Positions 1 through 11,194 are shown, counted from the stretch's first letter. The stretch is 64,000 nt of DNA from Ooceraea biroi (GCF_003672135.1 NC_039518.1:3720001-3784000); one strand, 5' to 3'. The notes: a model not told the origin generated them from the sequence alone. Made by a program: numbers and translations.

Positions 1-268
1 ACATCAGATTACCATTCGTTTCGTTCTTTGCAAAACGCCTTGAATGGTAAAACCTTGACTGCTGATGAGGATATCAAATGGTTCTTGGAATTGTTTTTTT
101 GCTAAAAAGATAAGAACTTTTTTGAGCGCGGAATCATGAAGTTGCCTGAAAAATGGCAAAAGATAATCAAACAAAATGGTAATATATTGTTTAATAAAGT
201 TTTTGTTTCCCATGAAAATTCGCCTTTTATTTATATAAAAAAGCACAATTACTTTTTGGCCAACCCAA
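1..268 (+). pseudogene. mariner transposase 3' part with 3' TIR
   Basis: This is the C-terminal end of a mariner (IS630-Tc1-mariner) transposase running off the left edge. The translation shows the family tail: SDYHSFRSLQNAL, then EDIKWFLELFF, then FERGIMKLPEKWQKII followed by QNG. The SDY at the very start would hold the third catalytic aspartate of the D,D34D triad. The reading frame decays after the tail. The element ends with a mariner inverted repeat (TTACTTTTTGGCCAACCC, about 249-266) and a TA at 269-270. The sequence that follows is the inside of another mariner gene, so this copy appears to have inserted into a second mariner. Confidence 0.85.
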
Positions 269-270
269 TA

Positions 271-990
271 TATGGCGAAGATGCTTTAAAACTGCGGCAG
301 TGTCAAAATTGGTTTACTAAATTTCGATCTGCAGATTTTAATGTGAAAGATGCACCACGCTCAGAAGGCCAATCGAAATTGATGATGACAAAATAAAGGC
401 ACTGATCGATTCCAATCGGCGTTTAACGACACGAGAGATTGCTGAGAATCTTAACACATCGAAATCGAGTGTTGAAAACCATTAAAACGACTTGGATACA
501 TTAGTAAGCTCGATATTTGGGTACCACATGAGCTCAAAGAAATTCATCTCACTAAGCGTATTGACATCTGCGATTCTCTTTTGAAACGTGAGGAAAATGA
601 TCATTTTTGAAACGTATGATAACAGGCGACGAAAAATCGATCGTCTACAACAACGTCAAACGAAAAAGATCGTGATGAACCTGCTGAAAGCACTTGAAAA
701 GCAGATATTCACCAAAGAAAGATTATGCTGTCAGTCTGGTGGGACTTTAAAGGTATTGTGTATTTTGAGCTGCTTGCAAGGAATCAAACCATTAATTCAG
801 ACGTATACTGTCGTCAACTGGATAAATTAACGATGCCATCAAACAGAAACGTCGAGAATTGGTGAATCGCAAAGGTGTTGTGTTTCACCATGATAACGCT
901 AGACCACGTACAAGTTTGGTCACTCGTGAAAAATTGTTGCAGCTTGGGATGGGATGTGTTACCACATCCACCATGGTTGTTCGCCAGCGG
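271..990 (+). pseudogene. mariner transposase remnant interrupted by the previous copy
   Basis: This is an N-terminal to middle piece of mariner transposase in broken frames. Recognisable pieces in order are YGEDALKLRQCQNWF, DAPRSEGQS (family DAPRSGRP), the helix-turn-helix region with TTREIAENLNTS, then TGDEKSIVYNN with the first catalytic aspartate, and HHDNARPRTSLV with the second. Homology stops near 990, before the third aspartate. An in-frame TAA in the HTH region and several frame changes show that it cannot make a transposase. It begins exactly at the TA next to the 3' inverted repeat of the left copy, so its own 5' end should lie beyond the window edge. Confidence 0.85.
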
Positions 991-1430
991 ACGGTTAACC
1001 AGCGCGCTTCACCGTTAGTAGTTTGAAATTATCGGAGAAATGAATAAAACAGGTACGCATTAATCCGTCCCGGGTATCTCTTATACGAGACGAAACAACG
1101 TGAATCCTATCAGGTCCCACTAACGACCGCAAACAATACGCGCATACGCGAAAAATCACGGATCGCTGTTGAAAGTCAAAACTCCACTTTTCTTTTTAAT
1201 CGCTTTGCCGGCTGTCTGCAATTTTGTCGACGGCGCCCGGAAGATTCTCGAGGACGCCAACGAAAAAATACCAATGATCGTTTCCACGAAGGTATACTTA
1301 CTTAAAATGGTGCAAACATCAGCTCGATAAAAAAAAAACAACATCCGTCGACGGAATTCTCAAGTGTCTCCCCGTTTCTCACAATAATCGCCGAATGCTA
1401 ACCGGCGAGTGTGGATTGTCTGCTATTTTA

Positions 1431-2721
1431 TTGGGTGTTCGGAAAGTAATTTCGTTTTTCACAAAGAGATGTCGTTAGTCGCGTTCTCGATACTTAACCT
1501 TACTCTAAAGCGCAAATTCGTTTATATTTTGACAACTGACCTTTCAATCGTCATTTAGTATCTTATTGTGTTGCCGATCTGTCAAGTAATTTTTGTTGGC
1601 ATCACATTAAACATGGAAAAAATCAAATGTGAGCATTTTTCGTAATATTTACTTTTTTACTACCGAAAGGGTAAAAAATGCAGTGCAAGCAGAGAACAAA
1701 ATTGTTGCCGTGTACGGAGAAGATTGGTATGGAGTGAACGTCTAGTGTCAGAATTGGTTTTCGAAATTTTCGATTTGAAATGCATCCACGTCAGTCGGCC
1801 AATTAAAGCTGATGACGAGAAAATAAAGGCTTGTGGTGGATGCAACCTCGCATAACAACACGCGAAATTGCTGAAAGTATAATTTTATCAAATTCGACCG
1901 TTTTACGATCATTGAAACGCCTGGATTCGTTTCCAAAGCTTCGATATTTGGGTTTCCACAACATTTAAAGGAAATTGAACTTGATTCGACGCAATTACCA
2001 TCTGCGATTCATTGTTGAAACGTGAAGAAAATGAACCATTTCTTGAAGCAATATAATGAGATGAAAATATGATTGTTTACAACAAATGTTTAGCGAAACG
2101 ATCATGGTCCAGGCAAGAATGAACTGCTCAATCGACATCCAAGGCAGATATTCATCAAAAGAAGATCATGCTATTTCTGTTATGGTGGGATTGGAAGGGA
2201 ATCGTATTTTTCCAAGCTACTAACCAAGCAACCAGCAACGATTTGATTCGAAAGTGTATTGTTTCGTCAGCTGGATGAATGGATGCTCATGATCAGCAGA
2301 AGCGACCGGAATTGGCGCAATCGGAAAGGTGTCGTATTCCATCACGACAATCCAGACACACACAAGTTTGGTACACTCGCCAGAAGCTTCTACAGCTTGG
2401 ATGGGTGTGCTACCACACACCACCCATACTCTCTGATCTGGCAACCAATCCATTACCATTTGTTCCGGTCTCTACAAAATTCTTTGACAATGTAAACTTC
2501 GATTCAAATTAGAAGGCGTCAAAAATCACTTGCTCATTTTTGTCAATAAGAGAGGACTCTATGAGCGTGGAATCTTAAAGTTGCCAGAAGGATGGCGAAA
2601 GGAATAGTGGAACAAGCAATGGATACAATTGCATCACTGAATAAAAATTATTATTCTAAATAGGGAAAAAACCGCCTTTCATTTTTCCTTGAAAACCGAA
2701 AACTTTTCCGAACGATCCCAA
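1431..2721 (+). mobile_element. end-to-end degenerate mariner element
   Basis: The element spans 1291 bp, the usual length of a mariner. It starts with TTGGGTGTTCGGAAAGTAAT after a TA (1429-1430) and ends with the matching inverted repeat (ACTTTTCCGAACGATCCCAA) before TATA at 2722. A transposase start (MEKIKCEHF) lies at 1613. Downstream pieces include CQNWF, a DDEKIKA segment, ICDSLLKREENE, HHDNPDTHKFGT, YHLFRSLQN and ERGILKLPEGW. The frame is broken many times by stops and indels, so it is an old dead copy. It differs in TIR sequence from the mariners at 1-990 and belongs to another subfamily. Confidence 0.85.
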
Positions 2722-2745
2722 TATATATATTATTGGGTTCTGTCG

Positions 2746-2845
2746 NNNNNNNNNNNNNNNNNNNNNNNNNNNNNNNNNNNNNNNNNNNNNNNNNNNNNNN
2801 NNNNNNNNNNNNNNNNNNNNNNNNNNNNNNNNNNNNNNNNNNNNN
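2746..2845. other. assembly gap of 100 N
   Basis: A run of exactly 100 N separates contigs. No sequence overlap between the two sides was seen. The coding piece to the right is open up to the gap and so is truncated by it. Confidence 0.99.
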
Positions 2846-3244
2846 CATTTCAAAGAACAAAGTCTAATTGATTGTTATAATTATAATGATTTTCAATATA
2901 TCTTACCTCCTGGTCATGAGAACTCTGTGGTAGTTAAAGAAGCAACTATCTATAACACTAAATATAAGAGAAATATGGTGCTTGCGATAAACTATGAAAA
3001 TGATTTGCCCCTCTTTGGATTATTGCATTGGATTGTAAAATCACAGCTAAATAATGATAGAGTAGGTTTTATTTTGTCAGGTTTTCATACTGTTGGGTTC
3101 AATAGTCATCTTCACTGTTATGAAGTGACACCAACCATGCAATGGTTTTATCGCGAACACCAAGATCTTATATCATTTTATTCAACTTCATTTAGAATAG
3201 GAGCAGATGGCAATTCATATATATCTTTCAGACACATTCTATAA
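2846..3244 (+). CDS. C-terminal coding fragment of unrecognised protein
   Basis: An open frame runs from the gap edge to a stop at 3242-3244, about 132 codons. It begins HFKEQSLIDCYNYNDF and includes LPPGHENSVVVKEA, NDLPLFGLLHWIV and VGFNSHLHCYEV. The composition is normal for a folded protein with alternating hydrophobic strands, not a low-complexity accident. I do not recognise the family with certainty. The VGF.SHLH.YEV and LP.FG..H.IV patterns resemble the C-terminal domain of large transposon-linked proteins in insect and fish genomes, but that is a memory-based impression. The N-terminal part is lost in the gap. It is a partial exon or a remnant of a larger mobile gene. Confidence 0.4.
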   Translation, partial: HFKEQSLIDCYNYNDFQYILPPGHENSVVVKEATIYNTKYKRNMVLAINYENDLPLFGLLHWIVKSQLNNDRVGFILSGFHTVGFNSHLHCYEVTPTMQWFYREHQDLISFYSTSFRIGADGNSYISFRHIL

Positions 3245-3375
3245 TATGTGATATGTAAACTTATATGTACTTAATATATATTGTATTACTTGATATAATG
3301 TACTATATATATTGTTTTTTATAAAATACATAGTTAATAAATATATAGCAAATGTCTACTTATTGAACTGTTTTT

Positions 3376-3463
3376 TACCATTATATTATTTAATATTTGG
3401 GATCATGGTTAATGATCGCAAAATTATTAACCATGATCCCAAATATTAAATAATATAATGGTA
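3376..3463. repeat. 88-bp near-perfect hairpin
   Basis: The arms TACCATTATATTATTTAATA (3376) and its reverse complement ending at 3463 enclose a short loop around 3415. The whole stem is almost perfect over about 38 bp. It could be a tiny MITE with nothing but TIRs. Confidence 0.75.
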
Positions 3464-4111
3464 AGAAAATATCGCAATCATTATATATTTTAAGAATATC
3501 TGATAAGAATATCTGATAAGAATATTTGATTAGAGGATTTCCGTCTTAAAATAAGAAGATCCTCTTGGCACCTATTTTAGTGGAAAATAGGATAAAAATA
3601 AGTGGCATATTCTTAAGATGTACTTCTCATCAGAATACAATTTTTTCGGTGTACGGTCGAAACGTTGTGTGGTTTTTACTAAATATTGCCAGCTTGGTTG
3701 AATAAAGAAGATTTTGAATATATATTTATATTTATATAGGAATGTTATTTTGATACTCAGCTCAATTGTTAGTTACAATTTATTTTCTAACAATAAGGAC
3801 TTAAGGAAATAAGGACTTTTTTAAAGAAATGTTCCCTGTACAAGTAATTGTTGCACTTACTATACGTACCCTTCTCCCTGTTTTCTACTGTTCCCTTCTC
3901 CCACTTTATACCTTTGTAGTAAATATTGTCTACCATTGATATTTAACAAAACACAGGCAGGCTTCCCTTCCATAGCGTGCTTGGAATATCGCGTACATCA
4001 TATACAATAACAGAAGCGCTTATTATTTTGGTATCGGTCATACAGAGGAGACACAGCATCAGCTAGTTCCAGATTTGATGAGGACATTGAAGGGAAGGAA
4101 ATAGTTACCGA
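3464..4111. other. AT-rich intergenic sequence
   Basis: No coding region or RNA gene was recognised here. There is a short direct repeat of AAGAATATCTGAT around 3492-3530 and a CT-rich stretch near 3870-3910. Confidence 0.5.
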
Positions 4112-4249
4112 TGTGACGCAGCTATTGCTACGTCACGGCTGTCTCGCGCAACAGCTAGCGGCGCGACGCCTGCGGCCCCGCGGACCGCCATACGCCAGGC
4201 CCCACCAAGTGCCGCCAGGCACCGCGACCCCCGGACCACAGGTCCGGGG

Positions 4250-4256
4250 TATATAA
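4250..4256 (+). promoter_or_regulatory. TATA box in GC-rich block
   Basis: TATATAA sits in a GC-rich context (GGGGTATATAAGCGCG), as in a Pol II core promoter. It supports reading the surrounding block as an LTR or a promoter. No transcript start can be seen. Confidence 0.45.
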
Positions 4257-4384
4257 GCGCGAGCCGCGAGACCACCGGTACCATTCCCGGGCTAGAGCTC
4301 TCCCGCTCTAGCTATCCTAAGCCCGCGAGCCGAGCAGCAGTTCCTAAGCCTGCGTCTTGAGCAGCATCTCCACCGAAACCTGCG

Positions 4385-4870
4385 AGTTGAACAGCACTCC
4401 GCCTAAGCCGGCGTACTGAGCCGCACCTCCACCGCTAAGTCTGCGTAATGAGCAGCACTCCGCCTAAGCCGGCGTACTGAGCCGCACTCCGCCTAAGTCG
4501 GCGTACTGAGGCGCACTCCGCCTAAGCCTGCGTTCTGAGCAGCACTCCACTGCAGTCTGCGTATTGAGCAGCACTCCACCGAAGCCTGCGTTCTGAGCAG
4601 CACCGACCCGAATCCCCGCCAAACCTCCGCGCATTCCGCGTCACCACGACTCCACCGCGTATACCGAGTCACCGCGACTCCATCGCTTAGCCGTGAGATT
4701 TCGCTGCGTATTTCGAAGTCACCGCGACTCAACCGCGTATACCGAGTCACCGCGACTCCACCGCTTAGACGTAAGACTCCGCCGCGTATTCCGAGTCACC
4801 GCAACTCCATCGCTTAGCCGTGAGACTCCGCCGCGTATTCCGAGTCACCGCGACTCCACCGCCTAGTGAT
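4385..4870. repeat. two adjacent GC-rich minisatellites
   Basis: From about 4385 to 4610, a roughly 29-bp unit like CCTAAGCCGGCGTACTGAGC recurs with variation. From about 4615 to 4870 a different, longer unit containing CCGAGTCACCGCGACTCCA and CGCTTAGCCGTGAGACTC recurs about five times. Both are C-rich on the plus strand and lie inside the LTR-like block. Confidence 0.7.
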
Positions 4871-5020
4871 AAGCCTCCGTGTACATGTATAATTAATTAG
4901 CCACAGAATATATTGATTTCTTTTCCCTAAAAGGTCTATAGATTCACTACCTTCCCTGTCGCCACGGTTCACCGACTCTGGGTAACTCGCGAGCTGTCCG
5001 CTCACTCGTAGCACGTTACA

Positions 5021-5948
5021 CCATTTTAATTTCCAAGCCGAGAATTTCTTATGAGAAAGGTTGGTTAATTTTTAGAGACTTTTTACTTAAACTTGAATCC
5101 ATACATAAATGTTAGGTTCTATATACTTTTCGCAAACCTTACATATTTTATTTTCAAGCTAATGAATAAGGTTAATAATAATTGCACTGGTTGTCGACGC
5201 GTATTGACCAATTACGTGTGAAAGTATATTTCAAACCGTTTCGGATCTATTTTGAATCTCCCTCAGTGACTGACTAATTGTAAGTACCAAGTGCAACTCT
5301 TTCATAATCGCGACAATTATTACGGTTGCTATTGACAGTCGCAGAGAAGAATTCGAAATAGGAATGAAACGATTGATACATACTTTCACACATAATTTGT
5401 CATAAGTACCACCAATACCGCGTCAATCACGGTTTTAATTTGCCCAAATCGCTTGATAATTAAAACAGAACTTAGTAATTATTATATGTTTTTTTTCGGT
5501 ATTCATGTCATTTATACCCGCGCCGCGCCTGCGTTCATGCGATATCTCTTACTTGTTCGATTATTCGAAAGATATTTATCATAGCGTGTCAGAAGTGGTG
5601 CTGACCGAAGAAATACTGTTGTATTATATGACCAATGTTAAAAACTTTTTTACATTGCTACTTTCAGGCTTGTTACATAATATCGCGATATTAAGAAGAT
5701 TAAATAAATAAACCAAAGGGATACAGCAAGCTTTATTTCGAGATTTCGGAGCAGCAATAATTTAAAGAATAAAATCTTCCACAGATATAAGCAGTAGTGT
5801 TTACAATGCCGAGATATCTGATATTTATAATACTAGACATTGTAATAGCTGTGTGTTCTAATAAGATGAAATAATATTTTTAATTACATATCGTTATAAT
5901 TAATCGCTGTTTAACTTTATATATATTTATTATATATATTTACATATA
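5021..5948. other. intergenic, no gene recognised
   Basis: There is a 68-codon open stretch at 5505-5711 with a start codon, but it has no recognisable domain. I could not tell it from chance in this AT-rich DNA. Confidence 0.4.
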
Positions 5949-6464
5949 CAGCCATGGACAAAATTATTAGGCACCTTGTTTCTCGCAAATATCGCGGAAC
6001 TGAATAAGTGTAAACTTTATGTTTATATGTTGTTTTCATTCTATCGACCTTATGAATGGTTCAAACGATTGAGGTACGAAGTTCAATATCTTTCTTATGG
6101 GAATAACAATACTTCTATGAAACTTCTTCAGTTTGTATTTTGACTTTGATGACTACGGACGTGATTATTATGTGTAAAGAAATATATCTATACTCGCAAG
6201 TGCAATTTCTATTACTGAACTCAAGAAAACGGTCCTTGAAAAATGGGAGAAGATATCATCTTTTATGTGCAAGCGACTAGTGCATAGCTTACCTGAGAGG
6301 AACAGAAGTCATAAAACACAATTGTGGACCAACCAAATATTAGTTTGTATGATTGTTTAGAGAATAAATATTAATATTTATAAAGATGGTGTTATTTATT
6401 TCCTTATAAATTAGAAGGAAGTTAGTTAAATAAGTAGGGTGCCTAATAATTTTGTCCATGGCTG
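5949..6464 (+). mobile_element. short Tc1-like element with perfect TIRs
   Basis: The 516-bp element has at least 27 bp of perfect terminal inverted repeat, beginning CAGCCATGGACAAAATTATT at 5949 and mirrored up to 6464, with TA on both sides (5947-5948 and 6465-6466). Inside, at 6217-6330 on the plus strand, there is a remnant of a Tc1-type transposase C-terminus (ELKKTVLEKWEKI, then RLVHSLPERN). It is therefore an internally deleted derivative of a Tc1-like element and not autonomous. The intact TIRs suggest that it moved using a related transposase in trans. Confidence 0.9.
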
Positions 6465-6879
6465 TATGTGAGAAAAGCACGTATGAGATATTTCATTCTA
6501 CTACTAATTAATTATTTTATTAATTATTTCTTGGCGATTAATCTCTAGATTTGATTATTCAATTTCATTAAAATAGACATAGCCAAAATATGTTTGGCCA
6601 TGTCTATATGCATAAGAAGTATCGGCTACTAAGAATTTTTATTCGGTGTATTGTAATACATTTTTATTATATTACTACTTTACTACATTTTTACTATATT
6701 ACTACTTTAATACATTTTTACTATATTAATTCCTAATAACAAATTAGGAATTTTTACACAATTAATGATTAGTAATACATTTCTGTAAATAACATAATTA
6801 CAATGTGATAGTGAAAAGTTTTATATATTTATATATTCTGAATATAATTAGTTCAAAACTAATCACGATCATTTTTCAG
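6465..6879. other. AT-rich intergenic sequence
   Basis: A short tandem of TACATTTTTACTATATTACTA occurs near 6655-6725. Otherwise nothing was recognised. Confidence 0.5.
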
Positions 6880-7010
6880 TTGCCACTGTATTATTATTTT
6901 GGCCATCACATCATAAAGACACGATAGGAGTAAGAATTGGTCTTTCCATTATAATAGCAATATGTGGGATTGTACTAATTCTATCAATGCGAGTCAATGT
7001 CTATCTGTAA
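6880..7010 (+). CDS. candidate terminal exon with a membrane segment
   Basis: A good acceptor (ATCATTTTTCAG, ending 6879) is followed by 43 codons to a TAA at 7008-7010. The peptide contains FWPSHHKDTIGVRIG and then a hydrophobic stretch LSIIIAICGIVLILS, which looks like one transmembrane helix followed by a short basic tail. I do not recognise the protein and see no upstream exons with confidence. It may be the last exon of a small membrane protein gene or a chance open stretch. Confidence 0.25.
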
Positions 7011-7553
7011 ATAAACTTGTATTTCATAACGTGCACATAGTACATGAATAATAAATGGTTATCTTAGACGATTAGAGTACATATATCACATAAAGTATAG
7101 AAATATTACAAATAGGAATTTTATATATTTTTGTTTTACAAAAGTTATCTTCGGCTTGATGAATAATTATTTTTCTCTTGATACATAGTATGAATGGACT
7201 TGCACAAATGGCACTTCGAGCCTAGATGATAATATAACTATGAACTGAATTCTAAGATAGTTCTATGTTCTTAAAGTTTAAGAATTATTTTCAGAATACA
7301 CGATTAGGATGAAACTTCAATGATTTCATTGTCAAAGAATTTTGTAGAGTGTAAATACAATCACCTTATACAATGCCTCCGACGCTACATAATTATTTTT
7401 TGCATGATGTCTAATGTAATCATTTAATTCTTTCATTTTCTTTCATTAAATGTTATTCATACTATAGCAAATCTACAATTCCTGTACAATAATATAATTA
7501 AGTGTATGTATCCATATTACGGTTGCATATAAAACTGATTTTTCTGTTGTAAG

Positions 7554-7704
7554 CCTTTGTGCATACGAATATGATCGCAGACAAAGGATCCCGGCACAAG
7601 AACAGGCCAGAGGAGGAGACATACCCATGAATGAGATTCCTCAAGAGTACGTCTGTAGGTTTCGACATGTGTATGTCAGAAATGAATGCCCAATCTGCAA
7701 TTGA
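7554..7704 (+). CDS. candidate terminal exon, unknown protein
   Basis: A pyrimidine-rich tract and AAG acceptor (TTTTTCTGTTGTAAG) precede an open frame of 49 codons ending in TGA at 7702-7704. The peptide is charged and polar (YEYDRRQRIPAQEQ, then IPQEYVCRFRHVYV) and ends CPICN. It is less AT-biased than the flanks, which is why it stands out. Its entry phase differs from that of the exon at 6880, so the two are not simple alternatives. No family is recognised. Confidence 0.22.
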
Positions 7705-8478
7705 AGCTCAAGAATGATTAGATTAGACGCTCAAGAACGACGATGTTAGTAATATATATCAACTATATTTTAAGGAACTATAAAAAATATTGCCTTGATA
7801 TACGATCATTAGATAATATTGCCAAAACAATATGTCTAAGAAATTTGCTATAACGATTTAGTTCTATAATAAAATCTGTTTTTCTTTATAAATTTTATCA
7901 TGATAAAATTAAATCTACTAAATTTTCATTATTCGTCTTCAATTTTTAATAACGTAATACTTTAATGAAACCGTTTTAATATAATTCTAATGTTACTTAT
8001 AATGACAACTTATAAATTATTCTAATAGTACTATATATCACTAAAGTTTATGTTTGTGTGTAATTATTATTTATCTGCTACTATATATATTCTTATAATC
8101 ATTTTCATAATTGTTTTCAGGCACGCTTCCGAAAAAATTACATTGAATTCGCAAATATTATAGCACTATTGATATACTTTTAACGCTTTACATATGGTTG
8201 GTGAAAGCCATTTTTCACGTTACAATGACTTGACAATGACGACAGCGAGTTGCTCCATGTGTGTGCGTGTGCAAATTTATAACATGTTTCGATAAAAACT
8301 TTTAAAATCTGACATGTATACTGACATAATATAGAAATGATATATTACAAACATTATAAACGTTATAAATGTTACGTTATAATGTATGCAGTACTGTATT
8401 ACATATTACTTATATTATTGCATGATATGTACATATACATATATGTAACGTTATTATATTATAAATATACGTTATATA
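7705..8478. other. AT-rich intergenic sequence
   Basis: No gene was recognised. A weak acceptor-like TTGTTTTCAG occurs near 8120 but no convincing exon follows it. Confidence 0.5.
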
Positions 8479-9863
8479 CAGGGTGTCCCAGACTTACCGA
8501 ATCACCGATTCAGGGTAGATTCTTGACGTCATTCCGAGACGATAGTTCTTCTTGCAAAATGTCGAGGGTGGCGTAGTTTCGGCGCTACGAAGGTTGTAGT
8601 TATGCTATCCTTGTGCAGAATTTCCCGCGTTCAATGACGGTAGGTCGAAGGGGCCCTGCGCATCGCGCACACTTCAATTTGGTATTAATTTTTCGCGGCT
8701 GTTCACTGCGTGTTTCTATTCACTGCACAATGTCCTGCAAGCACTGTATTCTGTTTCTGTAAGCACTGTTCACTCTTCAGGGTCAAATCCGAAGACCTTG
8801 CTGGCGAAATCACTCGCTCCGCGTTCGATCTATTTATCCGCGTATGTCTCGTTAAACGCACTTCCACATACGTGTACACCGAGATTTTCACGCGTTACCG
8901 TTCGACTTTCTGCGACATCGGCAGTACGATCGACAAGAAAAGGCGGACCGATCACTTATCATGTTGCACGAAATCGCGATACACGAGGAACTGTTAAAAC
9001 ATACGTGAAGTGCAGCGCGTCCACGCGATGACAGAAAATCAATACGAGCGATGCGAAGCGCGCTGCACTAATATCGATAAGATGTGATTCATAAAGACGA
9101 TACAATTTACAATTTTATTAAATAATTATGCTCGCCACAGATAAATCGGGATCTCGCGAAGCATCGTATGCTGCGTGGTGACAGATTCCAAGCGTATCAA
9201 AAATACAAATCATAATTATTTAATAAATTGTAAATTGTATCGTCTTTATGAATCACATCTTATCGATATTAGTGCAGCGCGCTTCGCATCGCTCGTATTG
9301 ATTTTCTGTCATCGCGGAGGCGCGCTGCACTTCACGTATGTTTTGACAGTTCCTCGTGTATCACGATTTCGTGCAACATGATAAGCAATCGGTCCGCCTT
9401 TTCTCGTCGATCGTACTGCCGATGTCGCAGAAAGTCGAACGGTAACGCGTGAAAATCTCGGTGTACACGTATGTGGAAGTGCGTTTAACGAGACATACGC
9501 GGATAAATGGATCGAACACGGAACGAGTGATTTCGCCAGCAAGGTCTTCGGATTTGACCCTGAAGAGTGAACAGTGCTTATAGAAACAGGATACAGTGCT
9601 TGCAGGACATTGTGCAGTGAATAGAAACACGCAGTGAACAACCGCGAAAAATTAATACCAAATTGAAGTGTGCGCGATGCGCGGGGCCCCTTCGACCTAC
9701 CGTCATTGAACGCGGGAAAATTCTGTACAAGGATAGGATAACTACAACACTTCGTAGCGCCGAAACTACGCCACCCTCGACATTTTGCAAGAGGAACTAT
9801 CGTCTCGGAATAACGTCAGGAATCTACCCTGAACCGGTGATTCGGTAAGTCTGGGACACCCTG
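8479..9863. mobile_element. 1385-bp foldback element, CAGGGTG ends
   Basis: Two almost identical inverted arms (8479-9130 and 9211-9863, about 650 bp each) surround an 80-bp loop. The ends are CAGGGTGTCCCAGACTTACC and its complement, each next to TA, so the target duplication is probably TA as in IS630-Tc1-mariner elements. No transposase is present; open frames in one arm mirror those in the other. Arm identity is very high, with a few substitutions and indels, implying recent formation or ongoing conversion between arms. Confidence 0.85.
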
Positions 9864-9869
9864 TATATA

Positions 9870-10530
9870 CAGGGTGGCCCATTTTAATTTATACAGTCGA
9901 TTTTTTAAAACACTAAAAGAGATACGAAAAAATGTTTCAGACAGACATGTCACGATTTCGAAGGGGACATAAGATGATACCATTGGTTTGACCTTGAATA
10001 CTCGTTTGAAGGTCACGCGAAGATCACCTTCAATTTCTTAAATTGAAACCCCAACTTTTTATTGCAGATTCTTATTCTCCATCGAAAAGTAAGTACCTTT
10101 TGTCTGAAACATTTTTCCGAAAAATGTCATCTTATGTCCTTAAAATGTCCTCAAAACTCATCTTGAAGATCATTTTAAGGACATAAGATGACATTTTTCG
10201 GAAAAATGTCATCTTATGTCCTTAAAATGATCTTCAAGATGAGTTTTGAGGACATTTTAAGGACATAAGATGACATTTTTCGGAAAAATGTTTCAGACAA
10301 AAGTTACTTACTTTTCGATGGAGAATAAGAATCTGCAATAAAAAGTTGGGGTTTTAATTTAAGAAATTGAAGGTGATCTTCGCGTGATCTTCAAACGACT
10401 ATTCAAGGTCAAACCAATGGTATCATCTTATGTCCCCCTCGAAATCGTGACATGTTTGTCTGAAACATTTTTTCGTATCTCTTTTAGTGTTTTAAAAAAT
10501 CGACTGTATAAATTAAAATGGGCCACCCTG
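9870..10530. mobile_element. 661-bp loopless foldback element, CAGGGTGGCC ends
   Basis: This element abuts the previous one. It begins CAGGGTGGCCCATTTTAATT at 9870 and ends with the complement at 10530, with TA flanks. The two halves are inverted repeats with almost no loop. The centre (about 10125-10290) contains an extra set of smaller palindromes built from GACATAAGATGACATTTTTC. It shares terminal sequence and overall plan with the elements at 8479 and 39248. Confidence 0.85.
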
Positions 10531-11190
10531 TATATAGTTACATATATATATATACTTATATATATATATCTTGCAATGATAAAATTATACACTCACACTC
10601 ACATGTCTGCATATATTATATCATAAAAATGTTATAAACGTTTCATGAACAGGATAGGTACATGATTGTCATATTCAATAATACAAGGGCATGTTTGATC
10701 GTTATAAGTATAACTACTTGCTAACACTTTCGATATATTTTTACTAACATTTTTTAATTACTTTATCTTGCGGATGTACGTTGTTCCACTGATTTCATGT
10801 ATTTTATGCAAATATACCATTACTGTATTTTAGTATTTTTTGTACTTTTATTCTTTCCCCATAATATTTCTTTTACTACTTTCCTTGGAAGTAAATATTG
10901 TCTACCTCTGACACTAGAATTGATAATAATTACAGGTGATAATAATTACAGGTGATGATAATTACAATTGAAAATTACAGATTTGTTTTCGGTTTGTTAA
11001 TGATGACAATGGATTTTATTGAACTGAACGCAGAACAGCACGTTACAATACAATACAGGCGGAAGAGTTAACAAAAGATAACGCTGCGCTGGGCCGCATT
11101 AGCGGTCTCTACAATCCAATCGATAAACCAATCGATACATCGCCCATAACTACATAACATATAAGATTATAACCAATAAACATGTTTTCA
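10531..11190. other. intergenic, short tandem repeat
   Basis: Three copies of a 17-bp unit TGATAATAATTACAGG occur near 10921-10965. The stretch from 11030 to 11190 may be the 3' untranslated or LTR region of the copia element to the right, but no LTR pair could be seen. Confidence 0.45.
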
Positions 11191-11194
11191 CATT

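Larger units (their letters stand above)
4112..5020 (+). mobile_element. possible solo LTR with core promoter
   Basis: This 909-bp block is much richer in G+C than its surroundings, starts TGTGACGCAG and ends GCACGTTACA, matching the TG...CA ends of long terminal repeats. A TATATAA box lies at 4250-4256, preceded by a GC-rich stretch. No primer-binding site, polypurine tract or pol gene adjoins it, so it would be a solo LTR. The flanking bases (accga on the left, ccatt on the right) do not form a target duplication, which weakens the call. It could instead be a GC-rich promoter or satellite block. Confidence 0.35.

Noticed and set aside
8703..9641. Pairs of similar open frames on opposite strands as genes
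   Set aside because: They are the same sequence read in the two inverted arms of a foldback element and have no known domain.
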